Both the position numbers and the translations under genes were made by a program. 64,000 bases of DNA from positions 1,612,001-1,676,000 of the forward strand of contig NZ_JACCFL010000001.1 in the NCBI RefSeq assembly GCF_013410375.1, read 5' to 3'. Numbering within the stretch: position 1 is the first letter of the stretch; every line of letters begins with the position of its first letter. Of the stretch, positions 24,632 through 32,754 are shown piece after piece. This stretch comes from Leifsonia shinshuensis. Its GTDB lineage: Bacteria > Actinomycetota > Actinomycetes > Actinomycetales > Microbacteriaceae. A model generated the notes under the pieces. It did no database searches. It worked only from the letters and a program-made list of their open reading frames with translations, and had not been told where the DNA came from.

Positions 24632-26323
24632 ATGCGCTTGCGTTCACGTCTCACGTCCGTCGTCGGCGTCGCTGCGGTCGTCGCCGCGGTGGTCGCGCTC
24701 GGGGCGGTCGCGCCCGCGGCCGCGTACAACCTGCACACGCTGGCGGCGATCGGTTCCATCGACTCGATCTCGGTGGAGTACGACGGGCAGGACGACCGGC
24801 CGCTGCTGCACATCGTCGGCTGGGCCGGGGACCTCAACGGGCCGGGGTCGAACGGGGACGCGGCCGATCCCGCCGGCGTCGAGCTCTACACGCCGGGAGC
24901 GGGAGGGAGCCGCACCACCGTCGCGTGGGCCGAGTACGGCTCGTTCGACTACCCGCGGCCCGATGTCGCCCGCAACTACCCGGTCGGGCCGAACCAGGGC
25001 TTCGAAGTGCACACGCTCGCGCCGAGGACCGGCGCGCTGAACGTGTGCCTCCGGTTCTACAGCTTCGCCGCCTACCCCGAGAGCGCGCTCGGGCTCTCCT
25101 GCACCACGGTGAACATCCCCTCGCAGCGACCCGCGTTCCGGCCCGCACTGACCGGGGCGGCCACCGCCGGGTCCGCGTTGACCCTCGGCCTCTCGACCCC
25201 GAGCGGCGGCTCCGACCGCTACTCGTGGTGGAGCCAGAACGTCTCGGGCGTGCCGATCCCGCACAACTGGTGGTCGCAGGTCCCCGGCGCGACCGGAACG
25301 TCGTTCACCACGACGCTCGACCTCATCGGCAGCTACGTGCGGGGGATGGTCACCACCGTCCTCCCCGGCGTCGTGATCGAGCAGGCGACCGACTACCTCC
25401 AGGTCGCCCCGCCCCTCACCACGCAGGACCGGGTGTCCGCCTCCGACCGGTTCGCCACCTCCGTCGCGGCGTCGCAGAAGGCGTACCCGGACGGGACGGC
25501 CGGCGTGCCCGTGGCCTACATCGCGTCCGGGATCGAGTTCCCCGACGCGCTGTCCGCCGGCGCTGCCGCCGCGAAGCTGCACGGCACGCTGCTGCTGACG
25601 ATGCCGGGGGCGCTGGACACCCGGGTGGCGGCCGAGCTCGTCCGGCTCCACCCGGCGCGCATCGTCGTCGTCGGCGGCACGAACGCGCTGTCCGACCAGG
25701 TCGTCGCCGACCTGAAGGCGCTGCCGTTCGCGACCACCGTCGACCGGATCGCCGGCTCCGACCGGTTCGCCGTCTCCCGCGCGGTCGTCGCCGACGCCTT
25801 CGGCGCGAGCGTCCCCGACCTCTTCCTGGTCACGGGCGCGGCGTTCCCCGACGCGCTCGCGGCCGCCGCGGCGGCCGCGTCCACCGGCCGCCCGGTGCTG
25901 CTCACGGACGGCCGGCTCGGCGCCCTCGACCCGGCGACCCGCGCCGCCCTCAGCGGCTGGGGGACGACGCACGTGACCATCGCCGGCGGCCCGGTCAGTG
26001 TGTCGCCGGGGATCCAGAGCGACCTCGCCTCCGCGGGCATCGCCGTGACCCGGGCGGCGGGAGGCGACCGGTTCGGCACGGCAGCGGCGCTCGCCGCCGC
26101 GCTCCCGTCGCGCACGGCCTACTTCGCCAACGGCGCCGCGTTCCCGGACGCCCTCTCGACGGCCGTGCTCGCCGGGGCGCAGCCCGGGCCGCTCCTGCTG
26201 ACCAGGGGCAGCTGCACGCCCGTCGCCTCGTTCACCGGGCTCGTCGGAAGCGGGGCCACCCGCGCAGTGATCGTCGGCGGCTACGCCGTGCAGGCCGGTG
26301 ACGTGCTCGACTACAGCTGCTGA
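24632..26323 (+). CDS. Secreted protein with three cell-wall-binding repeats (CWB2)
   Basis: A 563-aa exported protein. The signal peptide ends near VAPAAAYN. An N-terminal region (about 30-270) with SISVEYDGQDDRPLLHIVGWAGD has no recognised family. The C-terminal 290 residues are three CWB2 repeats starting DRVSASDRFATSVAAS, DRIAGSDRFAVSRAVV and GGDRFGTAAALAAAL, each followed by a FPDAL block and VVVGG-type ending. CWB2 repeats bind cell-wall polymers non-covalently, so this is a surface protein with a novel outer domain. ATG 24632 follows GGGGGGAAG and matches the signal peptide; an earlier GTG in frame would add 26 non-signal residues. Confidence 0.85.
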   Translation: MRLRSRLTSVVGVAAVVAAVVALGAVAPAAAYNLHTLAAIGSIDSISVEYDGQDDRPLLHIVGWAGDLNGPGSNGDAADPAGVELYTPGAGGSRTTVAWAEYGSFDYPRPDVARNYPVGPNQGFEVHTLAPRTGALNVCLRFYSFAAYPESALGLSCTTVNIPSQRPAFRPALTGAATAGSALTLGLSTPSGGSDRYSWWSQNVSGVPIPHNWWSQVPGATGTSFTTTLDLIGSYVRGMVTTVLPGVVIEQATDYLQVAPPLTTQDRVSASDRFATSVAASQKAYPDGTAGVPVAYIASGIEFPDALSAGAAAAKLHGTLLLTMPGALDTRVAAELVRLHPARIVVVGGTNALSDQVVADLKALPFATTVDRIAGSDRFAVSRAVVADAFGASVPDLFLVTGAAFPDALAAAAAAASTGRPVLLTDGRLGALDPATRAALSGWGTTHVTIAGGPVSVSPGIQSDLASAGIAVTRAAGGDRFGTAAALAAALPSRTAYFANGAAFPDALSTAVLAGAQPGPLLLTRGSCTPVASFTGLVGSGATRAVIVGGYAVQAGDVLDYSC

Positions 26324-26332
26324 GCCGGACGG

Positions 26333-26372
26333 GTCAGAGCTGACGGGTCAGCGCTGACGGGTCAGCGCTGAC
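26333..26372 (+). repeat. Three tandem palindromic 12-bp units
   Basis: GTCAGCGCTGAC, a perfect palindrome, occurs at 26347-26358 and 26361-26372, with a one-base variant at 26333-26344 (period 14). They lie between the CWB2 stop and the next SDR gene. They could be operator sites for that gene or a compact terminator; nothing decides. Confidence 0.5.
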
Positions 26373-26413
26373 GGGTCTGGCCGCACCCGCACTCCAGGCA
26401 CTAGGTTCGCGGC

Positions 26414-27217
26414 GTGGACCTTCGACTCTCCGACACCCTCGCCGTCGTCACCGGAGCCAGCCGCGGGATCGGGCTCGCGGCCGCCCGGGCGCTGCTCGCG
26501 GAGGGCGCGACCGTCGTCGGCGTGGCGCGCACCCCCACCGACGAGTCGCGCGCGCTGGAGGACGCGGCCGGCGCCGCGGGCTCCGGGAGCTTCCGCTTCC
26601 GCCCCGCCGACCTCTCGTCTCCCGACGCGATCGCGCAGCTGCGCGACGAGCTCGCCGCCCTCTCCGGAGGCACGATCGGCGTCCTGGTCAACAACGTCGG
26701 CTCCGCACCGCCGCGGCCGGGCGGGTTCGCCTCCATCACCGACGACGACTGGCTGCGCACGTACGAGCTCAACGCGCTCGCGGCCGTGCGCGTCACCCGC
26801 GCGCTGCTGGACCTCATCCCGGACGGCGGGGCGGTCGTCAACGTCGTGAGCGAGAACGCGATCCTCGCCGATCCGCTCGTGATGGACTACAGCGCGGCGA
26901 AGGCCGCGCTGCTGAGCTTCACCAAGTCGCTGTCCAAGGAGCTGGGCCCGCGGGGCATCCGGGTGAACTCGATCAGCCCCGGCCCCGTCGCGACCGCGCT
27001 GTGGCTGGGCGCGGGCGGCGTCGCCGAGACGGTCTCCGCCGCCGGCGGCGGCACCCCGGAGGAGGTGCGGCACGGCGCGGAGCAGGCGATGGTCACCGGG
27101 CGGTTCACCACTCCGGAGGAGGTCGGCGCGCTGGTGGCGATGCTCGCCAGCCCGGTGCTGGGCAACCTCACCGGCTCCGACGTGGTGATCGACGGCGGGA
27201 TGCGTCCCACGATGTGA
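26414..27217 (+). CDS. Short-chain dehydrogenase/reductase
   Basis: A 267-aa SDR. It has TGASRGIGLAAARAL (cofactor site), VNNVGS, the catalytic VVSENA region and MDYSAAKAALLSF with Tyr/Lys. The oxyanion helper NNVG replaces NNAG, seen in some atypical SDRs. TAGGTT lies 6 nt before the GTG start, so the message is probably leaderless. Substrate unknown; no partner genes adjoin. Confidence 0.82.
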   Translation: MDLRLSDTLAVVTGASRGIGLAAARALLAEGATVVGVARTPTDESRALEDAAGAAGSGSFRFRPADLSSPDAIAQLRDELAALSGGTIGVLVNNVGSAPPRPGGFASITDDDWLRTYELNALAAVRVTRALLDLIPDGGAVVNVVSENAILADPLVMDYSAAKAALLSFTKSLSKELGPRGIRVNSISPGPVATALWLGAGGVAETVSAAGGGTPEEVRHGAEQAMVTGRFTTPEEVGALVAMLASPVLGNLTGSDVVIDGGMRPTM

Positions 27218-27339
27218 GGACGGCCGCGCCGACGACGGCCCCGCCCCGAACTGGGGGAGCGGCCCCGATCGATTCCGCGGGCGGTCCTCTGCCAGGCTGT
27301 CCCCCGTGCGTCAGGGTGACGCTCGAAGGGGGAGCACGC

Positions 27340-27951
27340 GTGACCGACGCGACCGACGACCGCATCCAGCCCGCACCGGACGGCCTGCCGCCCCTACCCG
27401 CTCCTTCGCCGGAGTACGGGGAGTTCGCGCCTGCGCCGGACGGACAGGCTCCCACGGCCGCGGCGGCGCCCGCTGGCGAGTCCGTCCCCGCGCCTCAGCC
27501 GTTCACGCAGGCCGAGCGGGTCGGTCGCGGCCTGGCGCTCGCGCTCCTCATCATCCCCGCCGGCGTCATCGCCTGGACGGTGCTCTGGAACATCGGCTTC
27601 ATCGCCTCGATCGTCTCCTGGGGCGTCGCGATCGGCGCGGTCCGGCTCTACCGGTTCGGGTCGAAGGCCCGCGTCACCCGCGGCGCGTTCTGGGGGATCA
27701 TCGCCATCGTCGCCGTGACCCTGGTGCTGTCCCTGCTCGCCGGGATCTACAGCGACCTCATCTCCACACTGAAGATCCCGCTCGGCGACGCGCTCACCGA
27801 CTCGCGGGTCTGGAGCCTGTTCGCCGACAACCTCTTCACGAACGGCGACCTGTGGCAGGCCTACCTGCCGACCGTGGGACTCGCGCTGCTGTTCGCCGTG
27901 CTGGGCTGCTTCACCACCCTGCGGCGCGTCTCGCAGGAATCGCGCGCCTGA
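27340..27951 (+). CDS. Conserved membrane protein of unknown function
   Basis: A 203-aa protein. The N-terminal 60 residues are Pro/Ala-rich and probably cytoplasmic. Four hydrophobic segments follow, including LALALLIIPAGVIAWTVLW, FIASIVSWGVAIGAVRLY and AFWGIIAIVAVTLVLSLLAG. GGGGGAG lies 5 nt before the GTG. No family recognised; architecture resembles small actinobacterial envelope proteins. Alone between SDR and YCII genes. Confidence 0.7.
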   Translation: MTDATDDRIQPAPDGLPPLPAPSPEYGEFAPAPDGQAPTAAAAPAGESVPAPQPFTQAERVGRGLALALLIIPAGVIAWTVLWNIGFIASIVSWGVAIGAVRLYRFGSKARVTRGAFWGIIAIVAVTLVLSLLAGIYSDLISTLKIPLGDALTDSRVWSLFADNLFTNGDLWQAYLPTVGLALLFAVLGCFTTLRRVSQESRA

Positions 27952-28043
27952 CGACGGCTGGACCTCACCCGGGCAGACACGGCCGCCGCGGCGCGAGTAG
28001 AGTCGCGACCGGGAAGCCCGACCAACTGCGAGGGAGTCGTCCG

Positions 28044-28385
28044 ATGACGAAGTTCATGATCTCGTTCCCCGGTTCCGCCATGCACGTGACGGAGGAGGAG
28101 CTGCCCGCCGTGTCCGACGCCGCGCACTCCGTGATCCGGGAGGCGCAGGACGCCGGCGTGTACGTCTTCGGCGGCGGGATCGACGAGGGCGTCGGTACGG
28201 TGCTGGTGTCCGGCGACGGGACGGTGTCGGCGGGGACGTACCCGGAGACCCGGCTGATGGACGGCGGGTTCACCATCCTCGACCTCCCGACCCGGGACGC
28301 CGCGCTGGAGTGGGCGGCCAAGATCGCGACCGCGTGCCGGTGCGCGCAGGAGGTCCGCGAGTTCCAGTACGACCCGCTCGCCTAG
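28044..28385 (+). CDS. YCII-related (DGPF-type) small protein
   Basis: A 113-aa protein with the dimeric alpha/beta barrel features of YCII/DGPF proteins: MISFPGSAMHVT at the start, VYVFGGGIDEG, the variant DGGFTILDLPTRDAALEWA and the ending EVREFQYDPLA. These proteins often accompany ECF sigma factors, but none is near. The ATG has GGGAG 8 nt upstream and TAGAGT (about 28000) as a candidate -10. Confidence 0.8.
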   Translation: MTKFMISFPGSAMHVTEEELPAVSDAAHSVIREAQDAGVYVFGGGIDEGVGTVLVSGDGTVSAGTYPETRLMDGGFTILDLPTRDAALEWAAKIATACRCAQEVREFQYDPLA

Positions 28386-28395
28386 CGGGCGGGCC

Positions 28396-28788
28396 TCAGC
28401 CGGCGAGCGCCGGCGAGTTGAAGTAGGTCTCGTCGAAGCAGGCGAGCGCTTCGCCCCAGGTCCCGCCGGCGTCCTCGATCGCCCGCGCCTCGTCGAGCGC
28501 GGCGACGGTGGCGAACGGGACGCTGAGGCCGTGCTCGGCCAGGTCGAGGACCGACTCGACGGGCTGCCCCGGGTCGGCCGTCTCGACGGTCGCCAGGTGC
28601 TCGTAGACCGCCGGCGCGAGCTCGCGGAGCGCTTCGCCGATGAGGTCGCCGCGTCCGGTTCCGTCGGCGTCCCAGGTGAACCGGACGAGGCCGTCCTCCG
28701 GGAACGCGTATCTGTGGCGTTCCCCCGCGGCGGCGACGGCATGATCGAGGGCGGCGCGGACGGCCGCGGGTGCGATGATGTCGGTCAT
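28396..28788 (-). CDS. Hypothetical 130-aa protein
   Basis: Starts MTDIIAPAAVRAALDHA with AAGGAG 7 nt upstream. The protein is Ala/Glu-rich and soluble, without signal peptide or membrane span; a tract LIGEALRELAPAVYEHLATV looks helical. No family recognised. It is divergent from the small Gly-rich peptide gene, with the palindromic operators between them, so it may share that regulation. Confidence 0.6.
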   Translation of the reverse strand: MTDIIAPAAVRAALDHAVAAAGERHRYAFPEDGLVRFTWDADGTGRGDLIGEALRELAPAVYEHLATVETADPGQPVESVLDLAEHGLSVPFATVAALDEARAIEDAGGTWGEALACFDETYFNSPALAG

Positions 28789-28991
28789 AAGGCTCTCCTT
28801 CGTGGCGTCGTTGTCAGCGTGTTCGGGCCTTGGTGCGCCGCCGGGCGGCAGCGGATTCAGTGATTCTGGCACGACACGTCCACCCCCAGGAAGGGGGCAT
28901 TCGGGAAAGTCGGGAAATTCTGAAGGAACACTTCCTGTACTCCGTGGGGCCCCGCGGCTTCCAGGGTGCTGGTGGAGAGCGGCCGCGGAAG

Positions 28992-29052
28992 TGGACACGG
29001 TGTCGATCGGCAGCCGCACATTGGACACGGTGTCGATTCTGACGCCGGTGTC
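28992..29052 (+). promoter_or_regulatory. Palindromic operators before the 49-aa peptide gene
   Basis: TGGACACGGTGTCGAT occurs twice, identically, at 28992-29007 and 29022-29037 (period 30), each holding the palindrome GACAC-G-GTGTC. A third weaker copy, GACGCCGGTGTC, is at 29041-29052. A candidate promoter (TTCTGA, 17 nt, TACCAT at 29060-29065) overlaps the second and third sites. The XRE regulator just downstream is the natural candidate to bind them. Confidence 0.65.
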
Positions 29053-29072
29053 GCGCGCCTACCATCCTTGAC

Positions 29073-29222
29073 ATGACCGCCATCGTCGTCGAGGAAGACC
29101 GGACATTGGTCCATCCCGCAGAGTCAGCGCCCGGGGCGCCCCTCGGGCTCGGCGGCGCCCTCGGTCTCGGCGGCGGCGGATTCCGCAGCGACGCCGAGGT
29201 CGTCATCCTCGGCTACGACTGA
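29073..29222 (+). CDS. 49-residue Gly-rich peptide (possible secreted or modified peptide precursor)
   Basis: Opens MTAIVVEEDRTLVHPAE, an acidic leader-like half, continues with the small-residue segment PLGLGGALGLGGGGFRSD and ends EVVILGYD. TACCAT sits 7 nt before the ATG with no Shine-Dalgarno, consistent with leaderless expression. The last 17 bp (CTCGGCTACGACTGAGG, 29208-29224) are exactly duplicated in tandem beyond the stop. Codon use matches the window. No peptide-modifying enzyme lies within 10 kb, so a RiPP role is speculative; a small regulatory protein controlled by the neighbouring XRE protein is the alternative. Confidence 0.5.
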   Translation: MTAIVVEEDRTLVHPAESAPGAPLGLGGALGLGGGGFRSDAEVVILGYD

Positions 29223-29249
29223 GGCTCGGCTACGACTGAGGCGCCGGGC

Positions 29250-29510
29250 TCAGGCCCCGGACGTCGGCTCCTCGCCGAGTGCCGCGGACACGCCGTCGAG
29301 CAGGTCGCCCGGCCGGCACTCCAGCGCGTCGGCCAGGTGCACGAGATTGAGCACCGTCGGCATCATCGTCCCGCGCTCGAACCGCCACAGCGTGTGCTCC
29401 GCCAGGTCCGCGCGGCGGGCCAGCTCGTCGAGCGGGAAGAGCTTCCGCTCCCGACGCTCACGGATGTTGTCGCCGATCCGGCCGGCGATGGCGTTGCTCT
29501 CGGACTGCAC
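29250..29510 (-). CDS. XRE family helix-turn-helix regulator
   Basis: An 86-aa protein that is one HTH_3 domain: IGDNIRERRERKLFPLDELA, then RRADLAEHTLWRFERGTMMP and LVHLADALECRPGDLL. Start is GTG. It converges with the 49-aa peptide gene and is divergent from the cold-shock gene. The size is that of single-domain repressors, so it should bind a palindrome as a dimer; the paired GACACGGTGTC sites at 28992-29037 fit. Confidence 0.85.
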   Translation of the reverse strand: MQSESNAIAGRIGDNIRERRERKLFPLDELARRADLAEHTLWRFERGTMMPTVLNLVHLADALECRPGDLLDGVSAALGEEPTSGA

Positions 29511-29598
29511 CGATGAATGCTAACAAGGCGGCAGAGAGTAGCCTGTGAGTGCCGTGCGCTCGATCGAGCGGGCGGAGAAGACAACGAAGGAAGACACG

Positions 29599-29802
29599 AT
29601 GGCTACAGGCACCGTCAAATGGTTCAACGCGGAGAAGGGGTACGGGTTCATCGCCCCGGATGACGGCAGCGCCGACGTTTTCGCCCACTTCAGCGAGATC
29701 TCCTCGCAGGGCTACCGCACGCTGGAGGAGAACCAGAAGGTCGAGTACGACCTCACCCAGGGGCCGAAGGGGATGCAGGCCTCCAACATCCGGCCTCTCT
29801 GA
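29599..29802 (+). CDS. cspA: Cold shock protein (CspA family)
   Basis: A 67-aa OB-fold RNA chaperone. RNP1 is KGYGFIAPD and RNP2 VFAHFSEI, with the start [23 protein letters not shown] lies 5 nt before the ATG. Csp proteins melt mRNA structure in the cold or in growth phase transitions. Monocistronic, with a strong hairpin 78 nt after the stop. Confidence 0.95.
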   Translation: MATGTVKWFNAEKGYGFIAPDDGSADVFAHFSEISSQGYRTLEENQKVEYDLTQGPKGMQASNIRPL

Positions 29803-29880
29803 GACCGGTCCGAACGATCCGGACGGCCTCTCCCTGACGGCCACAGCCTGAACGGGCCACAGCCGGAAGGGGAGAAAGCC

Positions 29881-29919
29881 GGGCGATGGTCCGACCTGCC
29901 ACGGGCCGGACCATCGCCC
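29881..29919 (+). terminator. Perfect 13-bp hairpin after the cold-shock gene
   Basis: GGGCGATGGTCCG (29881-29893) pairs perfectly with CGGACCATCGCCC (29907-29919) around a 13-nt loop. It lacks a U-tract. It most likely ends the csp transcript; 29920-30063 holds no further gene. Confidence 0.6.
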
Positions 29920-30063
29920 ACCGGGAATGCAGTACTGCCGTCCGCCCCCATGCGGTCCGGCCTGCCATCCGGTTGCTTAGTGCACACATTATTCGCGGTG
30001 GCAGGGTTGTCAACCGGGTGGGGCGGGGAATCCAGCGGCCACGCCGCGGCGTAGGCTGGCGGC

Positions 30064-30663
30064 ATGGCCGACGACCGCCAGCGCCCGGAGCCCGACGCGC
30101 GGGTGGATGCCGCCCGCTACCGCCTGCGCCGCGACGCGCAGGCGCGGGGCGAGGAGGTCGAGGAGGCGAACGCCGGGCAACCGACGATGGACCAGCGGTC
30201 GCACGTCATCGAGAACGCGATCCAGCAGGCGATCCGCCGCGGCGACTTCGACAACCTCCCCGGAGCGGGCAAACCGCTGCCCGGCCTCACCGGCACGCAC
30301 GACCCGGACTGGTGGATCCGGCGCAAGATCGAGCGCGAGCAGCTCACCGGCCTCGGGCCGCCCGCGCTCACGTTGCGGACGGAGCACGCCGAGTTCGACG
30401 CGACGCTCGACCGGCTCGCCTCCGAGCGAGCGGTCCGCGATCATGTGGACGACTTCAACCGCCGGGTGGTGAACGCTCGGCGGCAGCTGCAGGGCGGTCC
30501 GCCCGTCGTCACGCCGACCCGCGACGCCGACGAGGAGGTCGCGCGCTGGACCGAGCGCCGCGACGCCCGCCTCCGCGAGGCCGAGGCGAACCGGCGCGCG
30601 GAGGCGGAGGCGCTGGCCGCGCTCAGCCGGCGCGAACGGCGCCGGCTGCGCAAGGGGCGCTGA
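30064..30663 (+). CDS. DUF1992 (DnaJC28-like) protein
   Basis: A 199-aa protein. The DUF1992 core spans about 40-115: VIENAIQQAIRRGDFDNLPG, AGKPLP and DPDWWIRRKIERE. The rest is Arg/Glu-rich helix, ending RRERRRLRKGR. Family function is unknown. TAGGCT stands 6 nt before the ATG, a leaderless pattern. It converges with the DUF6230-linked operon across a 17-bp hairpin. Confidence 0.85.
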   Translation: MADDRQRPEPDARVDAARYRLRRDAQARGEEVEEANAGQPTMDQRSHVIENAIQQAIRRGDFDNLPGAGKPLPGLTGTHDPDWWIRRKIEREQLTGLGPPALTLRTEHAEFDATLDRLASERAVRDHVDDFNRRVVNARRQLQGGPPVVTPTRDADEEVARWTERRDARLREAEANRRAEAEALAALSRRERRRLRKGR

Positions 30664-30685
30664 CCGCCGCCCGCCCGGCCGGACG

Positions 30686-30736
30686 GGGGTCGCAACACGC
30701 CGCCATCCGCACCGCATAACGGCGTGTTGCGACCCC
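30686..30736. terminator. Long perfect inverted repeat between convergent genes
   Basis: GGGGTCGCAACACGCCG (30686-30702) and its exact complement CGGCGTGTTGCGACCCC (30720-30736) form a 17-bp stem with a 17-nt loop. Its place between two gene ends suits a bidirectional terminator. The arms and right flank resemble the hairpin at 37586-37642. Confidence 0.7.
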
Positions 30737-30753
30737 TTTGCGAAGCGGAGTGC

Positions 30754-31482
30754 TCACTCCGACAGGTGCTGCTTGGTGTTCGTGTAGACGATCGAGTCGG
30801 CGGTCGCTCCGACCAGGCCGAGCGTCACGCGCAGGAGCTGGCCGGGCAGGGTGCTGTTCGGCGGCGGCGTGGATGCGCCGAGGGTGAGCGGCGTCCCGTC
30901 CGGAAGCGTCGCGGTCGCGGAGTCGAGGTACACCTGCACGTTCCCGCTCAACGTCATCGTGTCCGCCGTGGTCAGCAGGACCGGCCCGGTCTGCTTGCGC
31001 ACGTTGAGGCTGAAGCCCTGGATGGTGATGGAGTCCGCCGAGATCTTCAGCACAGGGATGCGGCTGCCGTCCGCCAGAGGCACGGTCACGAGGTTGACGC
31101 CCTTGAGACCGGAGAAGGACAGCGAGTTGCTGCCGAGCTGCGCGGGCGGCTGCGTGAACACCGGCGCGGAGCCGTCGGGCGAGGCCGGCGTCGGAACCGG
31201 GGTCGGTGTCGGGCTGCCGGTCGCGGGTGTGCCCGGTGTCCCCGGCGTGGCCGGCAGGCCGGGCAGCGGCAGCCCGGGGGAGGGCGAGCCGGACGACGGC
31301 GACGGGCTCGGGGTGGACGACGACGAGTCGCACGAGGTGAAGATCGGGATGCAGAGCGAGGCCGGGGCCGTCGTGCGCGCCGAATCGGCGGGCAGCGGGG
31401 CGGCGCCCAGCCCGGTGAGCGCCCCCGCCAAGGCCAGGCCGGCCGCGAGCACGCCGCCGGGGATCCGTGCGCGGCCCGTCAC
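30754..31482 (-). CDS. Secreted protein with Pro/Ser/Thr linker, linked to the DUF6230/DUF6114 cassette
   Basis: A 242-aa protein with a signal peptide (about 5-30), a 55-residue Ser/Pro/Thr/Gly linker (about 50-105) and a C-terminal beta-rich domain of about 120 residues containing GVNLVTVPLADGSRIPVLKI and ADTMTLSGNVQVYLD. GTG 31482 overlaps the DUF6114 stop (GTGA). The C-terminal domain is similar in style to DUF6230 (both speak of small beta-strands after an N-terminal export signal), but I cannot assign it. Last gene of the cassette. Confidence 0.65.
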   Translation of the reverse strand: MTGRARIPGGVLAAGLALAGALTGLGAAPLPADSARTTAPASLCIPIFTSCDSSSSTPSPSPSSGSPSPGLPLPGLPATPGTPGTPATGSPTPTPVPTPASPDGSAPVFTQPPAQLGSNSLSFSGLKGVNLVTVPLADGSRIPVLKISADSITIQGFSLNVRKQTGPVLLTTADTMTLSGNVQVYLDSATATLPDGTPLTLGASTPPPNSTLPGQLLRVTLGLVGATADSIVYTNTKQHLSE

Positions 31483-32105
31483 GCGGTCTCCTCCGCCGGG
31501 GCGTCGTCCGCAGCGACGCCCTCGCGGCGGCGGCCGCGGCGACGGCGCTCGCCGCGCTGCTCCGGAGGCATCCACGCCACCGTCAGGATGCCGCCGATGG
31601 TGCTCAGCAGCATGCCGATGAAGAAGCCGCCGAGATTGACGCCGACGAGCGAGTAGACCGCGATCGCGAGCGCGATCACGCCGTAGAAGACCCGGTGCGC
31701 CGGCATGGCGACGGCCAGGATGCCGAGAAGCAGGAGCAGGATCGGGATGATCGTCGCCTGCAGGCCCTCGATGCCGAGCTGGATGTGGATGCGGCCGATG
31801 TCGAGCTGTCCGGAGAAGAACATCTCGATCCCGCCGAGCGCTGTCAGGAGGCCGCCGACGAACGGGCGGCTGCGGCGCCAGGCGCGGAAGCGCTGCCAGG
31901 CCGTGCGGTCGTCGGACGCTGCGGGCTCCGCCGTGTCATCAGCCGACTCCGCGGTGGGACCGGCGGCCGCCGAGGCGTCATCCTCCGGCGTCAGCAGCGC
32001 GGACACGTCCGGGTCGGCGTGCTCGTCCGCCGGCGTCGGCTCCTCGGGCGTCCCCGGCTCGGTCGCGGCCATCGCGTGCGTCGTCCCCGGGCGGTTCAGA
32101 AGCAT
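31479..32105 (-). CDS. DUF6114 membrane protein
   Basis: A 208-aa protein: an acidic N-terminus of about 85 residues, then RAWRRSRPFVGGLLTALGGIEMFFSGQLDIG and four hydrophobic segments, ending in an Arg-rich tail. The FVGG..LGGIEM segment and the span spacing match DUF6114, which in Actinobacteria accompanies DUF6230. ATG 32105 overlaps the DUF6230 end by 10 bp; ATG 32072 would give 197 aa and is an alternative. Function unknown. Confidence 0.75.
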   Translation of the reverse strand: MLLNRPGTTHAMAATEPGTPEEPTPADEHADPDVSALLTPEDDASAAAGPTAESADDTAEPAASDDRTAWQRFRAWRRSRPFVGGLLTALGGIEMFFSGQLDIGRIHIQLGIEGLQATIIPILLLLLGILAVAMPAHRVFYGVIALAIAVYSLVGVNLGGFFIGMLLSTIGGILTVAWMPPEQRGERRRRGRRREGVAADDAPAEETA

Positions 32106-32692
32106 CCCTTCGACCCGTCCGTGAGCTGCACGTGCATGCCGGTGAGCGTGAAGACCGAGGCCTGCGTGCTCCACGCGGTCTGCTGCAGGTGCGAGATGGT
32201 CACCGTGTCGGAGTCCTGGGCGAAGTCGCCCGCGCTGCCCTTGGCGGTGGTGTTCACCGTCGAGGCGTCGACGCCGATGCGGATGTTGTGGAACTCGGCG
32301 TCGCCGGCGAGGTCCGTCATCCCGATCTGCAGGTCGGAGGCGCTGGCGGGGTTGCCGCCGCCGCCCGCGGTGATCAGCACGCCCACCTTGCCGAGCGGGG
32401 TGTCGCTGACGACCGACTGGCACAGGTCGGCGAGCGTCGCCGATTTGATGTTGGCGATCGCGACCTGGTGCTGCTTGCCCGTGGTGTCGGGCGCGACGCC
32501 GGCGTACTGCGAGAAGCCGGTGCCGTCGAGCTTCGAGGCGCTGATCTGGAACTGGCTGCCGGAGACGGCGAACGAGACGGGGACGGCCCCCTGCGCGACC
32601 CCGGTCATCAGCAGCGTGGACACCACGGCGACGGGCACGGCGGCGAGCACGATGCGGCCGGCGTGGGAGCCGGCGAGCTTGCGGAACTTCAT
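32096..32692 (-). CDS. DUF6230 secreted protein
   Basis: A 198-aa protein with a signal peptide (about 10-36, ending GVAQGAVPVSF) followed by the DUF6230 domain: FAVSGSQFQISASKLDG, ANIKSATLADLCQSV and the terminal LTDGSKGCF. AGGAGG precedes the ATG by 5 nt. It leads a three-gene operon with DUF6114 and a linker protein. The operator at 32755-32775 controls it, presumably via the divergent TetR protein. Function unknown; a surface or lipid-related role is only a guess. Confidence 0.8.
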   Translation of the reverse strand: MKFRKLAGSHAGRIVLAAVPVAVVSTLLMTGVAQGAVPVSFAVSGSQFQISASKLDGTGFSQYAGVAPDTTGKQHQVAIANIKSATLADLCQSVVSDTPLGKVGVLITAGGGGNPASASDLQIGMTDLAGDAEFHNIRIGVDASTVNTTAKGSAGDFAQDSDTVTISHLQQTAWSTQASVFTLTGMHVQLTDGSKGCF

Positions 32693-32754
32693 CGATCCTC
32701 CTGTTCGGGGGCTTGACAGCGGCGGTGCGGTCGTTCCCACGACGAGAGTAGACG

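Noticed and set aside
29073..29222. Lasso or lanthipeptide precursor
   Set aside because: No Cys in the peptide and no cyclase, protease or dehydratase gene in the window; kept only as a small peptide of unknown type.
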